Source: Bog-1198 sp040002315 (GTDB lineage: Bacteria; Pseudomonadota; Gammaproteobacteria; Steroidobacterales; Steroidobacteraceae). From it: a stretch of DNA of 64,000 nucleotides. The notes beneath the pieces were generated by a model. It was not told the DNA's origin, ran no database searches, and saw only the letters and a program-made list of their open reading frames with translations. A program made the translations under genes and the position numbers. Each line of letters opens with the position of its first letter. The stretch's first letter is position 1. Location: contig JBDUEQ010000098.1 of assembly GCA_040002315.1 (NCBI GenBank), forward strand, positions 1 through 64,000, given 5' to 3'. Shown one piece after another: positions 7,957 through 16,405 of the stretch.

Positions 7957-9138
7957 TCAACTCAATTCCTTTTCGAGAATCTTGGGATTCTCCCGCCATC
8001 GCATCAACCAGTCCTGTGCGACATCACCCGGATACACATCCTCGATGCCGCTTTGAAGAGCGTCGACCACGGCTCTGGCCAACGCGTCCGCAGTCAATTT
8101 CGGCGGCGGCAACATTTGACTCCATTCATCGTCGATGGGACCGGGAAAGACATTCACCACGCGCACACCGGCGCTGCGCATTTCCGCCCGCAGGCACTGC
8201 GAGAGGGACAGCGCGGCCGCTTTGGAGGCGGAAAATGTCCCATGCGGCGGAAAGTTGCTGAGTGCATAAACCGACAGCAGGTTGACCCAGGCGACGGCGC
8301 TTGCTTGGCCGTCCGCACCTCGGGAGCGCATGGCCGGACCGAACTCCTGCGCCAGCCGTAGCAGGCCGAAGTAGTTCACAGCCATTTCCGATCGGGCGGC
8401 CTCATCTCCGCTCTGTGAGGCGATCCCGTAGGTACGATGTACTTCCGCGGTATTGATCAGGATGTCCACTTTGGCGCCGATGTCAGCGGCGGCTTTCATG
8501 ACGGATTGAGGGTCGGTCAGCTCGAGAGGCAGCAGCACGACCCGCGGCGATGCCGCCAGCGCTGTGAATTCGGCTGAATTCTTCCACGCTTCCGTATAGC
8601 CCACCCATACTAGGTCGGCGCCGGCAGCGATTAAGGCGCGCACCACGGCTTGCCCCACCGATGTTTTGCCGTCGGTTATCAGCACTTTACGCAGCTTCGG
8701 ATCGCAAGTCATTTCACGCAGTTGGCGGTCGTCTGGCATGTTCGGCACCTCATCGAAGGGAAAGGCCACGAGTACACCCTGGCCGGATTTATCGAGCCTT
8801 GCGCCGACGCGCACCCGGCTTGGCGCAGGGGCACAACCCCCGTGCAGATGGACGACGGCGGTGGGTCCGGCGTCGAGCCTGACCAAGCCGAGCCGCCAAG
8901 GCACCCGCTCCTGGAAATACATATCGTTGCTGTGCTGCACGAAGGTGTCGGCGATCAGTTCGCCCCCGCCTGATTGTTCGCGCCAGTGCAACGAATCGGA
9001 CAGACATCGATGACAGGTTTCCTGCGGCGGGTACTGAACCGCAGCGCAGACACCACAAACCTGCAGTTCGAATCGGCCGAGCGCAGCCGCCGCAGTCAGG
9101 CCAAGCGCCGCGCGCGATCTTGCCGAGGGCGGAATCAT
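7957..9138 (-). CDS. DUF35 zinc-ribbon/OB-fold protein fused to a degenerate short-chain dehydrogenase
   Basis: 393 aa. The N-terminal DUF35 part has a rubredoxin-like zinc ribbon (Cys28, Cys31, Cys42, Cys45) followed by an OB-fold to about residue 135. Residues 148-393 form an SDR-like Rossmann domain whose key sites are changed. The nucleotide loop is TDGKTSVGQ instead of TGxxxGxG. NTAE replaces NNAG, and the YxxxK tyrosine is Phe302 (FSASK), although Ser289, Asn255 and Lys306 remain. DUF35 proteins act as obligate partners of thiolase-like aldolases such as Ltp2. Here the ATG overlaps the stop of just such a gene (ATGA). The SDR half is probably structural or has lost redox activity (inference). 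Confidence 0.8.
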   Translation of the reverse strand: MIPPSARSRAALGLTAAAALGRFELQVCGVCAAVQYPPQETCHRCLSDSLHWREQSGGGELIADTFVQHSNDMYFQERVPWRLGLVRLDAGPTAVVHLHGGCAPAPSRVRVGARLDKSGQGVLVAFPFDEVPNMPDDRQLREMTCDPKLRKVLITDGKTSVGQAVVRALIAAGADLVWVGYTEAWKNSAEFTALAASPRVVLLPLELTDPQSVMKAAADIGAKVDILINTAEVHRTYGIASQSGDEAARSEMAVNYFGLLRLAQEFGPAMRSRGADGQASAVAWVNLLSVYALSNFPPHGTFSASKAAALSLSQCLRAEMRSAGVRVVNVFPGPIDDEWSQMLPPPKLTADALARAVVDALQSGIEDVYPGDVAQDWLMRWRENPKILEKELS

Positions 9139-11930
9139 GCGTCCGCCCGGCTCAAGATGGCCGCCCCCGAGCACAATCCGCGGTCATAGGTGATCATGCC
9201 GAAGCCCACGGCGATGCCGAAGCGTGCATCGGGAACCGCCCGCGCCAAATTGCGGCCCGTCAGCTGCCGTATGGACTCGACCAGTCCTAAAAATCCGGCT
9301 GCGCAGCCTGCCTGTCCGACCGAGAGCTGGCCGCCGCTGGTGTTGAGGGGAAAGGATCCCGTCGTTGTGAAGGAATGGCGGCGAATGAAATCAGGTCCCT
9401 CGCCTTTGGCGCAGAAACCAAGATCCTCGAGCTGAATGACCGACATCACCGGATAATCGTCGTAGGTCTCGACGAAGTCGATATCGGCAGGCTCGACTCC
9501 CGCGGCGCCGTAGAGATGTTGCCGGTCTAAAACCCAGCCGCCACGGCTCTGGAGCGGATCATCCGCAAAGGCATTGTGCCGCTCTGCGGTAGAGCGCACT
9601 CGCACATAGGACAGGCCCAATTCCTCGGCACGTTGCCGCCTCATGACCAAGAAACCTTCGGCGCCGGCGCAGGGCATCACACAATCGAACAGCCGAATCG
9701 GATCCGCAATGAGACGGGCGGTGAGATATTCCTCCAGGGTCAGTTTCTTCTTGAACAGGGCCAGAGGGTATCCCAGTGCATTGTCGCGCTGCGCGACGCA
9801 GATTTTGCCGAAGTCCTCACGGGTGGCGCCGTGGGTGCGCATGTAGTGCGAGGTCAGAAAGGCGAAGCTCGCATTGGGACCGCCGGATCCATACGGGACC
9901 ACGGCGTCGCGCGCGAATACGCTGAAATTGCCGAGGCTTTGCCGGAACGAGTCGACGTGATTGGTGTCGGCGCCGATGCAGGCAACGATCTCGGCATCAC
10001 CGGACTGCACCGCGCGCAGCGCACGACGCATGGCGACGATGCCGCAGGCGCCGCCCAGCGGAACATAGTCGAGCCATCGCGCCGTCACTCCCAGATGCTG
10101 GGTGAGCCCGATCGCTGTGTCGGGCGCGAGCGTAAAGCTGCCCAGGCTCAGTCCGTCGATATCGGCCTTGTGCAGGCCGGACTCCTTGATGAGCCGCGTT
10201 AATGTCTGTGCAACGAACCAGTGGGCGCTGCGTATCGAGTAGCGTACATAGGGCACCGTGACCGGGGCGGCCAATACGACATCTGCATAGTCGCGAACGG
10301 TGCTGCGCACCCGCTCGCGGAGCGCGCGCTTCTTCGAATAGCGCAGGTCGAAGGCCTGCGCCGAGCGGATGACGCCGGCGGCGAGCGTTTTGATTCGCGC
10401 GCGCGCCAGCTTCTGCGACGCGGTTTGCGGCAACTCGGCGCGGAACGCAAAGTAGGCCGGCGCCTTGTAGTAGGCCAATAGCTGCAGGCAGTGAGTCTGA
10501 AGCCTCGCCGCGCTATCCAGAGAGGGCGAAACTCCCGCCCGTAAAACGACGAATGCGAAGACCTCTTCGCCTCGCACATCGTCCGCGACGGGGCAGACGG
10601 CCGACGCCAATACATCGGGGTCAGTCTGCAGCGCGCTCTCCACTTCCACGGCTGCAATGTTCTCCCCGCTGCGTCGGATGACATTCTTGGAGCGGTCCAC
10701 GAAAAAGAAGGAGCCATCCTCGCCCACGCGCACTAAATCGCCGGTATGAAACCAACCTTCTGCCCAGGCCTGCGCGGTCGCCGAATCATCCTTGTAGTAA
10801 CCGGAGAAGAATCCCGCTCGCGCATCGCCTCCCTCGCGCTTCACCAGCAACTCCCCGGCCGACCCCGGTGCCACCTCGTTGCCGTTATCGTCGACAATGC
10901 GACAAGACAATCCCGGCGGCGCCTTGCCAAAGCAGCGTTGGCCCAAGTGACGTGGTTCGTGATTGGCGGTAATCCACGCGCCGGCGCCCGTCTCGGTCAT
11001 GGCCCAGGCTTCTATCAGCGGTACCCTGAAGCGTGCCTCGAACGCGGCCTGGTGACGTGGATCCACGCCCGCGCCGAACGCAAAACGCACCGCTGTCACA
11101 TTGTCCTCAGCCGATACGGGATTGTTCAGTAGCATTGCCGGCATGACCCCGAGATAGTGAAAGGCGTTGGCGCGGCTGGCTCGAATCGATCGCCACCAGG
11201 TCGACGGATGAAATCGGTCGAGCTGAATCAGGCAACCTCCCATCATCAGCATCGCCATGAATGACACGGCGAGCGCATTCATGTGCGTGACGGGAAGCGG
11301 TGTGGCAAGGCGGTCGCCGGCACCGTCGAAGCGACAATAACCGCCGAGCTCGGTGTACAGACGGCCGACGTTCAGAAAATACTCGTTGCTGAGGATGCAT
11401 CCCTTGGGTGTTCCGGTGGTTCCGGAGGTATAGAGGAGCGCTGCCTCGCCCTTACCGGCGATGCGCGATCCAGACGCTCGCGGCAGGGCCTGATCCGATG
11501 CGTCGAGCACGACAAGCGAGGTGGCCGGGGGCAGTGCGGCACGAATGTGGGCCGCATGCCCTTGATGCGTCACCACCAGAGACACGTCCGAATGGCTGAC
11601 CACATAGGCCAACTCCGCGACGCTCATGCCCGCGTTGAGCGGCACGATGCTGACCTCTGTCTTGGCCAGGGCCAAAAAATGCAGAAAGAACTCCGGGCGG
11701 TTGTCGAGCGCAAGCGCGACCCTGTGCCCAGTTCCATAGCCGGCCACGCGCAGCCGCGACGCCAGCGCCTCAATGCGAGCGGCAGCCTCGGCATAAGTCA
11801 GGGTGATCGGGCCGTCGGCGTAGTCCCTGCAGGCCTCGGCGGGAATGTGCAGGAAATCGCGCCCCGCCCACGCCGCCGCGGTGTTCTCGAAGACTGCAGA
11901 GATCGAGTGACTGCTGGAAATCGCCGCCAT
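9135..11930 (-). CDS. Acyl-CoA ligase fused to SCP2/Ltp2-like thiolase-aldolase
   Basis: 931 aa from ATG 11930. An upstream in-frame ATG at 12131 would run into the divergent Rieske gene. Residues 1-about 520 are an adenylate-forming ligase with LLYTSGTTGTPKG (about 165-177), WFHTGDL (about 392-398) and the catalytic-Lys motif PQTASQKLARARI (Lys507). Residues about 548-931 are an SCP2-type thiolase fold. The thiolase nucleophile position is Gly (LGGACG, 625-630), and GQAG replaces the C-terminal GHP motif. Tyr823 and Tyr826 (ETYDDYP) sit where Ltp2-type retro-aldolases carry catalytic tyrosines. So the C-terminal half is more likely a C-C lyase working with the overlapping DUF35 gene than a thiolase. 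The fusion runs without a stop or frame break. Confidence 0.8.
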   Translation of the reverse strand: MAAISSSHSISAVFENTAAAWAGRDFLHIPAEACRDYADGPITLTYAEAAARIEALASRLRVAGYGTGHRVALALDNRPEFFLHFLALAKTEVSIVPLNAGMSVAELAYVVSHSDVSLVVTHQGHAAHIRAALPPATSLVVLDASDQALPRASGSRIAGKGEAALLYTSGTTGTPKGCILSNEYFLNVGRLYTELGGYCRFDGAGDRLATPLPVTHMNALAVSFMAMLMMGGCLIQLDRFHPSTWWRSIRASRANAFHYLGVMPAMLLNNPVSAEDNVTAVRFAFGAGVDPRHQAAFEARFRVPLIEAWAMTETGAGAWITANHEPRHLGQRCFGKAPPGLSCRIVDDNGNEVAPGSAGELLVKREGGDARAGFFSGYYKDDSATAQAWAEGWFHTGDLVRVGEDGSFFFVDRSKNVIRRSGENIAAVEVESALQTDPDVLASAVCPVADDVRGEEVFAFVVLRAGVSPSLDSAARLQTHCLQLLAYYKAPAYFAFRAELPQTASQKLARARIKTLAAGVIRSAQAFDLRYSKKRALRERVRSTVRDYADVVLAAPVTVPYVRYSIRSAHWFVAQTLTRLIKESGLHKADIDGLSLGSFTLAPDTAIGLTQHLGVTARWLDYVPLGGACGIVAMRRALRAVQSGDAEIVACIGADTNHVDSFRQSLGNFSVFARDAVVPYGSGGPNASFAFLTSHYMRTHGATREDFGKICVAQRDNALGYPLALFKKKLTLEEYLTARLIADPIRLFDCVMPCAGAEGFLVMRRQRAEELGLSYVRVRSTAERHNAFADDPLQSRGGWVLDRQHLYGAAGVEPADIDFVETYDDYPVMSVIQLEDLGFCAKGEGPDFIRRHSFTTTGSFPLNTSGGQLSVGQAGCAAGFLGLVESIRQLTGRNLARAVPDARFGIAVGFGMITYDRGLCSGAAILSRADA

Positions 11931-12091
11931 GTATGCCGTGCCGAAGGGGAATCGTTGACGCAGGAGCCTACAGGAAAACTCACGACCGAGCGTTCGGCTA
12001 CAAACTATTTTCCGGGCGCCCTTCGGTGGGGTACAGTGCTCGTTCAACTCGAAAACGTCGCACTGTAAATTCATGGCGGGAATATGAATCG

Positions 12092-13414
12092 ATGATCGAG
12101 TATCGGCGCAACCCGGCGGCAATTCGTGCACTGGTGCGCGACGATGCCGTGCATCGTGACGTCTACACGAATCCGGAGTTGTTCGACCTGGAAATGGAAC
12201 GGCTATGGCGCTCGGCCTGGACCTATGTCGGGCACGACTCTCAGGTGCCCAATCCCGGCGATTTCCATACGGTGAATATCGCGGGCCAACCCCTGCTGAT
12301 GCTGCGAGGTCTAGACGGTGCCGTGCGCGTACTGCTCAACCGATGCGCGCACAAGGGCGCCAAGATCGTCGGTGCGGGCTCGGGAAATTGCGGCAAGCTG
12401 CTGCGCTGCTCCTACCATGGCTGGACGTATACGTTGGACGGTGCGCTACGCACCGTGCCCGTCAAAAGCGGTTATGCCGATACTCGGTTCGTCGAATCGG
12501 AAGCATCCAGGGGCCTGAGCTCGGCCGCGGCCATCGCGATTTACCGTGGCTTTGCTTTTGTTCGGCTGAGCCAAACCGGCGCGAGCTTCGAGGAATACTT
12601 CGGCGACAGCTTGAGTTCGATCGACAATCTGGCGGACCGCTCGCCGATGGGGCGCCTCGAAGTGGCTGGAGCGCCGCTGCGCTACATGCACAATAGCAAT
12701 TGGAAGATATTCGTGGAGAATCTCAACGACACCATGCATCCCATGGTGGCGCACGAGTCCTCGGCGGGTACCGCGCGCGAGTTATGGCAGACTCAGCCGC
12801 CTGAGACGCCGAAGCCCATGGTGATCGAACAATTCCTGCCGTTCGTATCGAATTACGACTTTTTCGACAAAATGGGCGTCAAGATTTACGACCATGGCCA
12901 TAGCTACACGGGCGTGAATTTTTCGATCCACTCGAGTTATTCGGCGATACCCGAATATGTCGCGCAAATGGAAGCGGCCTACGGCGCGGAGCGCGCACGG
13001 GCCATACTTGGCGAGTCGCGCCACAACACCGTCTACTATCCCGGTTTCACGGTCAAAGGGGCCATCCAGACCATCCGCGTCGTGAGACCCATTGCGGTGG
13101 ACCGAACTCTGATCGAGAGTTTCACTCTGCGGCTGGTTGGTGCACCGCCGGTGTTGCTCGAACGCAGCGCTACTTACAATCGCCTCATTAACGCACCCAC
13201 ATCGGTGGTGGGGCATGACGATTTGTATTGCTATCGGGCCATCCAGGAAGGGCTGGCGGGGAACGGCAACGAATGGGTCAGCCTGCAGCGCAACTACACG
13301 GACAGCGAAAAGGAGCAGGGCACGGGCGCTACCTACAACGGTACCAGCGAAGTGTCCATGCGCGGCCAGTTCCGTGCCTGGGCCGCGGCAATGACGGCGG
13401 GCGGGGCCACCTGA
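12092..13414 (+). CDS. Rieske non-heme iron ring-hydroxylating oxygenase, alpha subunit
   Basis: 440 aa. The Rieske [2Fe-2S] ligands are Cys85-His87 (CAHKG) and Cys106-His109 (CSYHGW). The mononuclear iron site is NLNDTMHPMVAH, with His216 and His221 and bridging Asp213; the third ligand is probably in VVGHDDLYCYR. The enzyme inserts O2 into an aromatic or polycyclic substrate. The beta subunit gene follows after 2 bases. No ferredoxin or reductase gene is in the window, so electrons must come from proteins encoded elsewhere. The ATG at 12092 with GGCGGG about 12 bases upstream was chosen over a much longer frame that overlaps the divergent ligase gene. The 160-base divergent gap must hold both promoters. 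Confidence 0.88.
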   Translation: MIEYRRNPAAIRALVRDDAVHRDVYTNPELFDLEMERLWRSAWTYVGHDSQVPNPGDFHTVNIAGQPLLMLRGLDGAVRVLLNRCAHKGAKIVGAGSGNCGKLLRCSYHGWTYTLDGALRTVPVKSGYADTRFVESEASRGLSSAAAIAIYRGFAFVRLSQTGASFEEYFGDSLSSIDNLADRSPMGRLEVAGAPLRYMHNSNWKIFVENLNDTMHPMVAHESSAGTARELWQTQPPETPKPMVIEQFLPFVSNYDFFDKMGVKIYDHGHSYTGVNFSIHSSYSAIPEYVAQMEAAYGAERARAILGESRHNTVYYPGFTVKGAIQTIRVVRPIAVDRTLIESFTLRLVGAPPVLLERSATYNRLINAPTSVVGHDDLYCYRAIQEGLAGNGNEWVSLQRNYTDSEKEQGTGATYNGTSEVSMRGQFRAWAAAMTAGGAT

Positions 13415-13416
13415 TA

Positions 13417-13902
13417 ATGGAGATCTGCGGAGACGATAGAGCGCTGATCGAGTTCGTCTATCACGAAGCGCGGCTCATCGATGAAAAGCGTTTCGAGGAA
13501 TGGTTTGACTTGTACGCCGACGACTGTCGTTATTGGATGCCGCTGATGCGAGATCAGCCGCCGGACGCGGGGCATACCTCGCTGTTCGACGAGGACAAGT
13601 TGCTTCTGAAAATCCGCATCCAGCGACTGCGCAACCTGAAGTCATATTCTCAGGCCCACCCAAGTTGGTGCCAGCACATTCTGCAGGCACCGAGCATTGA
13701 AAGGCGCGAGGTGCACACGGGCGTGGTCGTTCTGCGTACGCCCTTCCTGTATGCGGAGTACCAGCAGGATCGGCAGGAAATCTACTGCGGCGTCGCCTGG
13801 CATCATCTGCGGACGGGTGCGGGAAAAACCCAGATTGCGGTCAAGAAAATAGAGTTGCTGAACCGCGACGCTGCGTTGCCCTCTTTGCAACTCTTTCCTT
13901 AA
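13417..13902 (+). CDS. Ring-hydroxylating oxygenase, beta subunit
   Basis: 161 aa, the normal length for the NTF2-like beta subunit. Family features include IEFVYHEARLIDEKRFEEW, LYADDCRYWMPL and the C-terminal KKIELLNRD. It has no cofactor and packs into the alpha3beta3 oxygenase. The ATG lies 2 bases after the alpha-subunit stop region (TGATAATG), which indicates tight coupling. A longer frame starting at 13228 lies inside the alpha gene and is not used. Confidence 0.87.
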   Translation: MEICGDDRALIEFVYHEARLIDEKRFEEWFDLYADDCRYWMPLMRDQPPDAGHTSLFDEDKLLLKIRIQRLRNLKSYSQAHPSWCQHILQAPSIERREVHTGVVVLRTPFLYAEYQQDRQEIYCGVAWHHLRTGAGKTQIAVKKIELLNRDAALPSLQLFP

Positions 13903-13912
13903 GATCAACGAG

Positions 13913-14653
13913 ATGCAGGCAACGGGTCCTATGAAAAGAGTGGTGTTGACGGGCGGCAGTTCCGGCATCGGATTGGCGGCCGCCCAGGCGTTTCTCGAAG
14001 CGGGATACGAGGTGATCAATATTTCGCGGCGCGGCTGTCCGCTGAACTCGCCCCGTCTGACATCGATCAGTGTCGATCTGTCCGACGCTGTGGCTACGCG
14101 CGATGCGGTGATGACGGCGGCGGGCAGGACACCGGCGACCACGATCGTGCACTGCGCCGGTGCGATTCGCGAGAAGCCCGTAGAGGCCGTGACTCATGCG
14201 GACCTCGAAGCGCTCAGCAATCTGCATCTTGGCGCGGCCCTGTCCCTCGTGCAGGCCAATCTGCCCGCCATGAAGGAGGCCCATTACGGCCGCGTTGTGC
14301 TCATCTCCTCACGGGCGGTCCTAGGGCTTGCCAAACGCACCGCCTACTCGGCAACCAAGGCCGGCATGCTGGGGCTGGCGCGCACCTGGTCGCTGGAACT
14401 CGCCGGTCATGGGATTACGGTGAATGTCGTGGCTCCGGGGCCGATTGCCGAAACAGAAATGTTCGAAGAAATCATTCCGGCAGCCAGCGCCAAGATGGCG
14501 GCGGCGGCCGATCACGTCCCGGTGGGCCGATTCGGCACGCCTCAGGACGTTGCACGCGCGGTCATGTTCTTCGCAGACCCCGAGGCATCCTTTGTGACGG
14601 GGCAGACTCTGTTTGTTTGCGGCGGCACCTCCGTCGGCAGCATCGTGTACTGA
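13913..14653 (+). CDS. Short-chain dehydrogenase/reductase
   Basis: 246 aa, complete classical SDR: TGGSSGIG nucleotide loop near residues 14-21, HCAG in the NNAG position, catalytic Ser (ISSRA) and YSATK. Its place 10 bases after the oxygenase beta subunit suggests it is the dihydrodiol (or hydroxy-intermediate) dehydrogenase for the oxygenase product (inference). ATG 13931 (MKRVVLTGG) is an equally good start; neither has a strong ribosome site. Confidence 0.82.
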   Translation: MQATGPMKRVVLTGGSSGIGLAAAQAFLEAGYEVINISRRGCPLNSPRLTSISVDLSDAVATRDAVMTAAGRTPATTIVHCAGAIREKPVEAVTHADLEALSNLHLGAALSLVQANLPAMKEAHYGRVVLISSRAVLGLAKRTAYSATKAGMLGLARTWSLELAGHGITVNVVAPGPIAETEMFEEIIPAASAKMAAAADHVPVGRFGTPQDVARAVMFFADPEASFVTGQTLFVCGGTSVGSIVY

Positions 14654-14657
14654 GCTC

Positions 14658-15452
14658 CTAGTCGGATCGGTCGCGCCGGATGACGATGGGATGGGAGGTT
14701 GACAGCCCGCCGTCCACGGCAATGGCCTGGCCATTGACATAGGACGACGCATCGGAGGCCAGAAATAGCGCCATGGCGGCGATTTCTTCGGCAGCCCCGG
14801 AGCGCTGCAGCGGATTGAGTTGCCCGATCTTGCGCGCGCTGCCGCGGGCGCGCGCCTGGTCGAATATCGGCCGGGTCATGCCGGTTTCGATCAGGCCCGG
14901 GCAAATGGCATTGATGCGCACGCCCGTGCCGCTCAATTGATTGGCTGCGGTTTGCACCAGGCTGATGACGCCGGCTTTGCTGGCGCTGTAGGGCATGCCG
15001 CCTGCGCCTGAGCGCAGCCCGGCGACCGACGCCGTGCAGATAATAGAGCCGCGTTTCTGCATGACCATGGCCAGAGCCGCATACTTGGCGGCGAGGAAGG
15101 TACCGATCAAGTTGATGTTCAGAACCTCGGTCCAATGCTCGACCGTCTCCTCAAAAAACGGCACCATGCCGCCGCTGATGCCGGCATTCGCATAACACAC
15201 ATCGAGTCCGCCATACTCCTTGGTCGCGCGAGCCACGGCTTCGGCAATTTCTCGCTCCGCCGACGAATCCCGGATCAAGGCCAGGGCGCGCCCGCCCGCT
15301 TCGCGGATTTGCACTGCCGTGTCCTCGACTTCCGGGGCGCGATCCAGCGCCACGACGGCGGCGCCCTCGGCTGCGAACAGCAGCGCGCTGGCGCGCCCGA
15401 TGCCGCTGGCCGCGCCCGTGACCAAGGCGGTCTTGCCGAATAGGGTGTTCAT
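14658..15452 (-). CDS. Short-chain dehydrogenase/reductase
   Basis: 264 aa. Complete classical SDR with TGAASGIG (residues 12-19), YANAG, catalytic Ser in ICTASVAG and YSASK. Unlike the DUF35 fusion nearby, all catalytic positions are intact, so it is likely an active NAD(P)-dependent alcohol dehydrogenase. It is convergent with the preceding SDR, with only 4 bases between the stop codons and no terminator hairpin. It probably serves the same catabolic block; substrate unknown. Confidence 0.82.
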   Translation of the reverse strand: MNTLFGKTALVTGAASGIGRASALLFAAEGAAVVALDRAPEVEDTAVQIREAGGRALALIRDSSAEREIAEAVARATKEYGGLDVCYANAGISGGMVPFFEETVEHWTEVLNINLIGTFLAAKYAALAMVMQKRGSIICTASVAGLRSGAGGMPYSASKAGVISLVQTAANQLSGTGVRINAICPGLIETGMTRPIFDQARARGSARKIGQLNPLQRSGAAEEIAAMALFLASDASSYVNGQAIAVDGGLSTSHPIVIRRDRSD

Positions 15453-15537
15453 GCGTCCGTGGTATTACACAACGTCAGCAAGGACTATAATGCTGGGATC
15501 ACGACTTCGCCATCGCAACGTACCGCAGGGGTTCCTT

Positions 15538-16404
15538 ATGTCCGACGCGCGCAACACAATTTCACGCCGAGAGTTCACCGTGCTGTCCATCGCCGCCGGT
15601 GTTGCAGCGGCAACCGGCGCGTCCGGCGCCGCCGCAGCGGAGATGATCGATACCGATGTGCAGGTGACCACGGCAGCGGGCGTGTGCGATGCCGCGCTCA
15701 TTCATCCGCAGCAGGGTGCATGGCCCGGCGTCATCTTGTTTACCGACGTGTTCGGCCTGCGTCCCACCATGCGCGACATGGCGAAGCGCTTGGCGGCGGA
15801 CGGTTTCACCGTGCTCGTGCCGAATCCGTTCTACCGGACGGCGAAGCCTCCTGGCCTGTCGCTCGACATCGATTTTGGCAATTCCGCCGACCGCGCGAAA
15901 ATCGACGTGCTGCGTGCGCCCTTGACCAGCGATGCCGTCATGCAGGACGCCACTGCGTATGTGAAATTCTTGGATTCGCAGGCATCGGTGAACAAGAAGG
16001 CCAAAATGGGCGCCTTCGGCTACTGCATGGGCGGCCCCATGACCATACAGGCGGCTGCATCCAATCCCGGGCGAATCGGCGCCGGCGCATCCTTCCACGG
16101 CGGTGGACTGGTGACGGACAAGCCGGACAGTCCTCATCTGTTGGTCCCGAAGATGAAGGCGCAGTTCTACTTCGGCGTGGCGATGAACGACGATGAGCGG
16201 CAACCCGACGCAAAGACCAAACTGGCCGAAGCATTCAAGGCGGCACACCTGCAAGCAAAGATAGAGGTCTATGACGGCTGTCTGCATGGCTGGTGCGTGA
16301 AGGACATGCCCAAGACTGCCGGTAAGCCGCCCATCTATAATGAGCCACAGGCTGAGCGCGCATGGGGCGAGTTGGTGAGCCTGTTCAAGCGGGCGCACGT
16401 TTAA
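15538..16404 (+). CDS. Exported dienelactone hydrolase family protein
   Basis: 288 aa. ATG 15538 is preceded by CAGGGG. A Tat-like leader SRREFTVLSIAAGVAAA (residues 9-25) is followed by an alpha/beta hydrolase of the dienelactone hydrolase family. The nucleophile elbow GYCMGG (Cys about 162) is typical, and the His is probably in CLHGWC. The family opens cyclic lactones formed from ring-cleavage products. Export to the periplasm is unusual compared with the cytosolic ClcD type but is seen in Tat-tagged relatives. The next gene starts one base after its stop. Confidence 0.82.
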   Translation: MSDARNTISRREFTVLSIAAGVAAATGASGAAAAEMIDTDVQVTTAAGVCDAALIHPQQGAWPGVILFTDVFGLRPTMRDMAKRLAADGFTVLVPNPFYRTAKPPGLSLDIDFGNSADRAKIDVLRAPLTSDAVMQDATAYVKFLDSQASVNKKAKMGAFGYCMGGPMTIQAAASNPGRIGAGASFHGGGLVTDKPDSPHLLVPKMKAQFYFGVAMNDDERQPDAKTKLAEAFKAAHLQAKIEVYDGCLHGWCVKDMPKTAGKPPIYNEPQAERAWGELVSLFKRAHV

Positions 16405-16405
16405 A

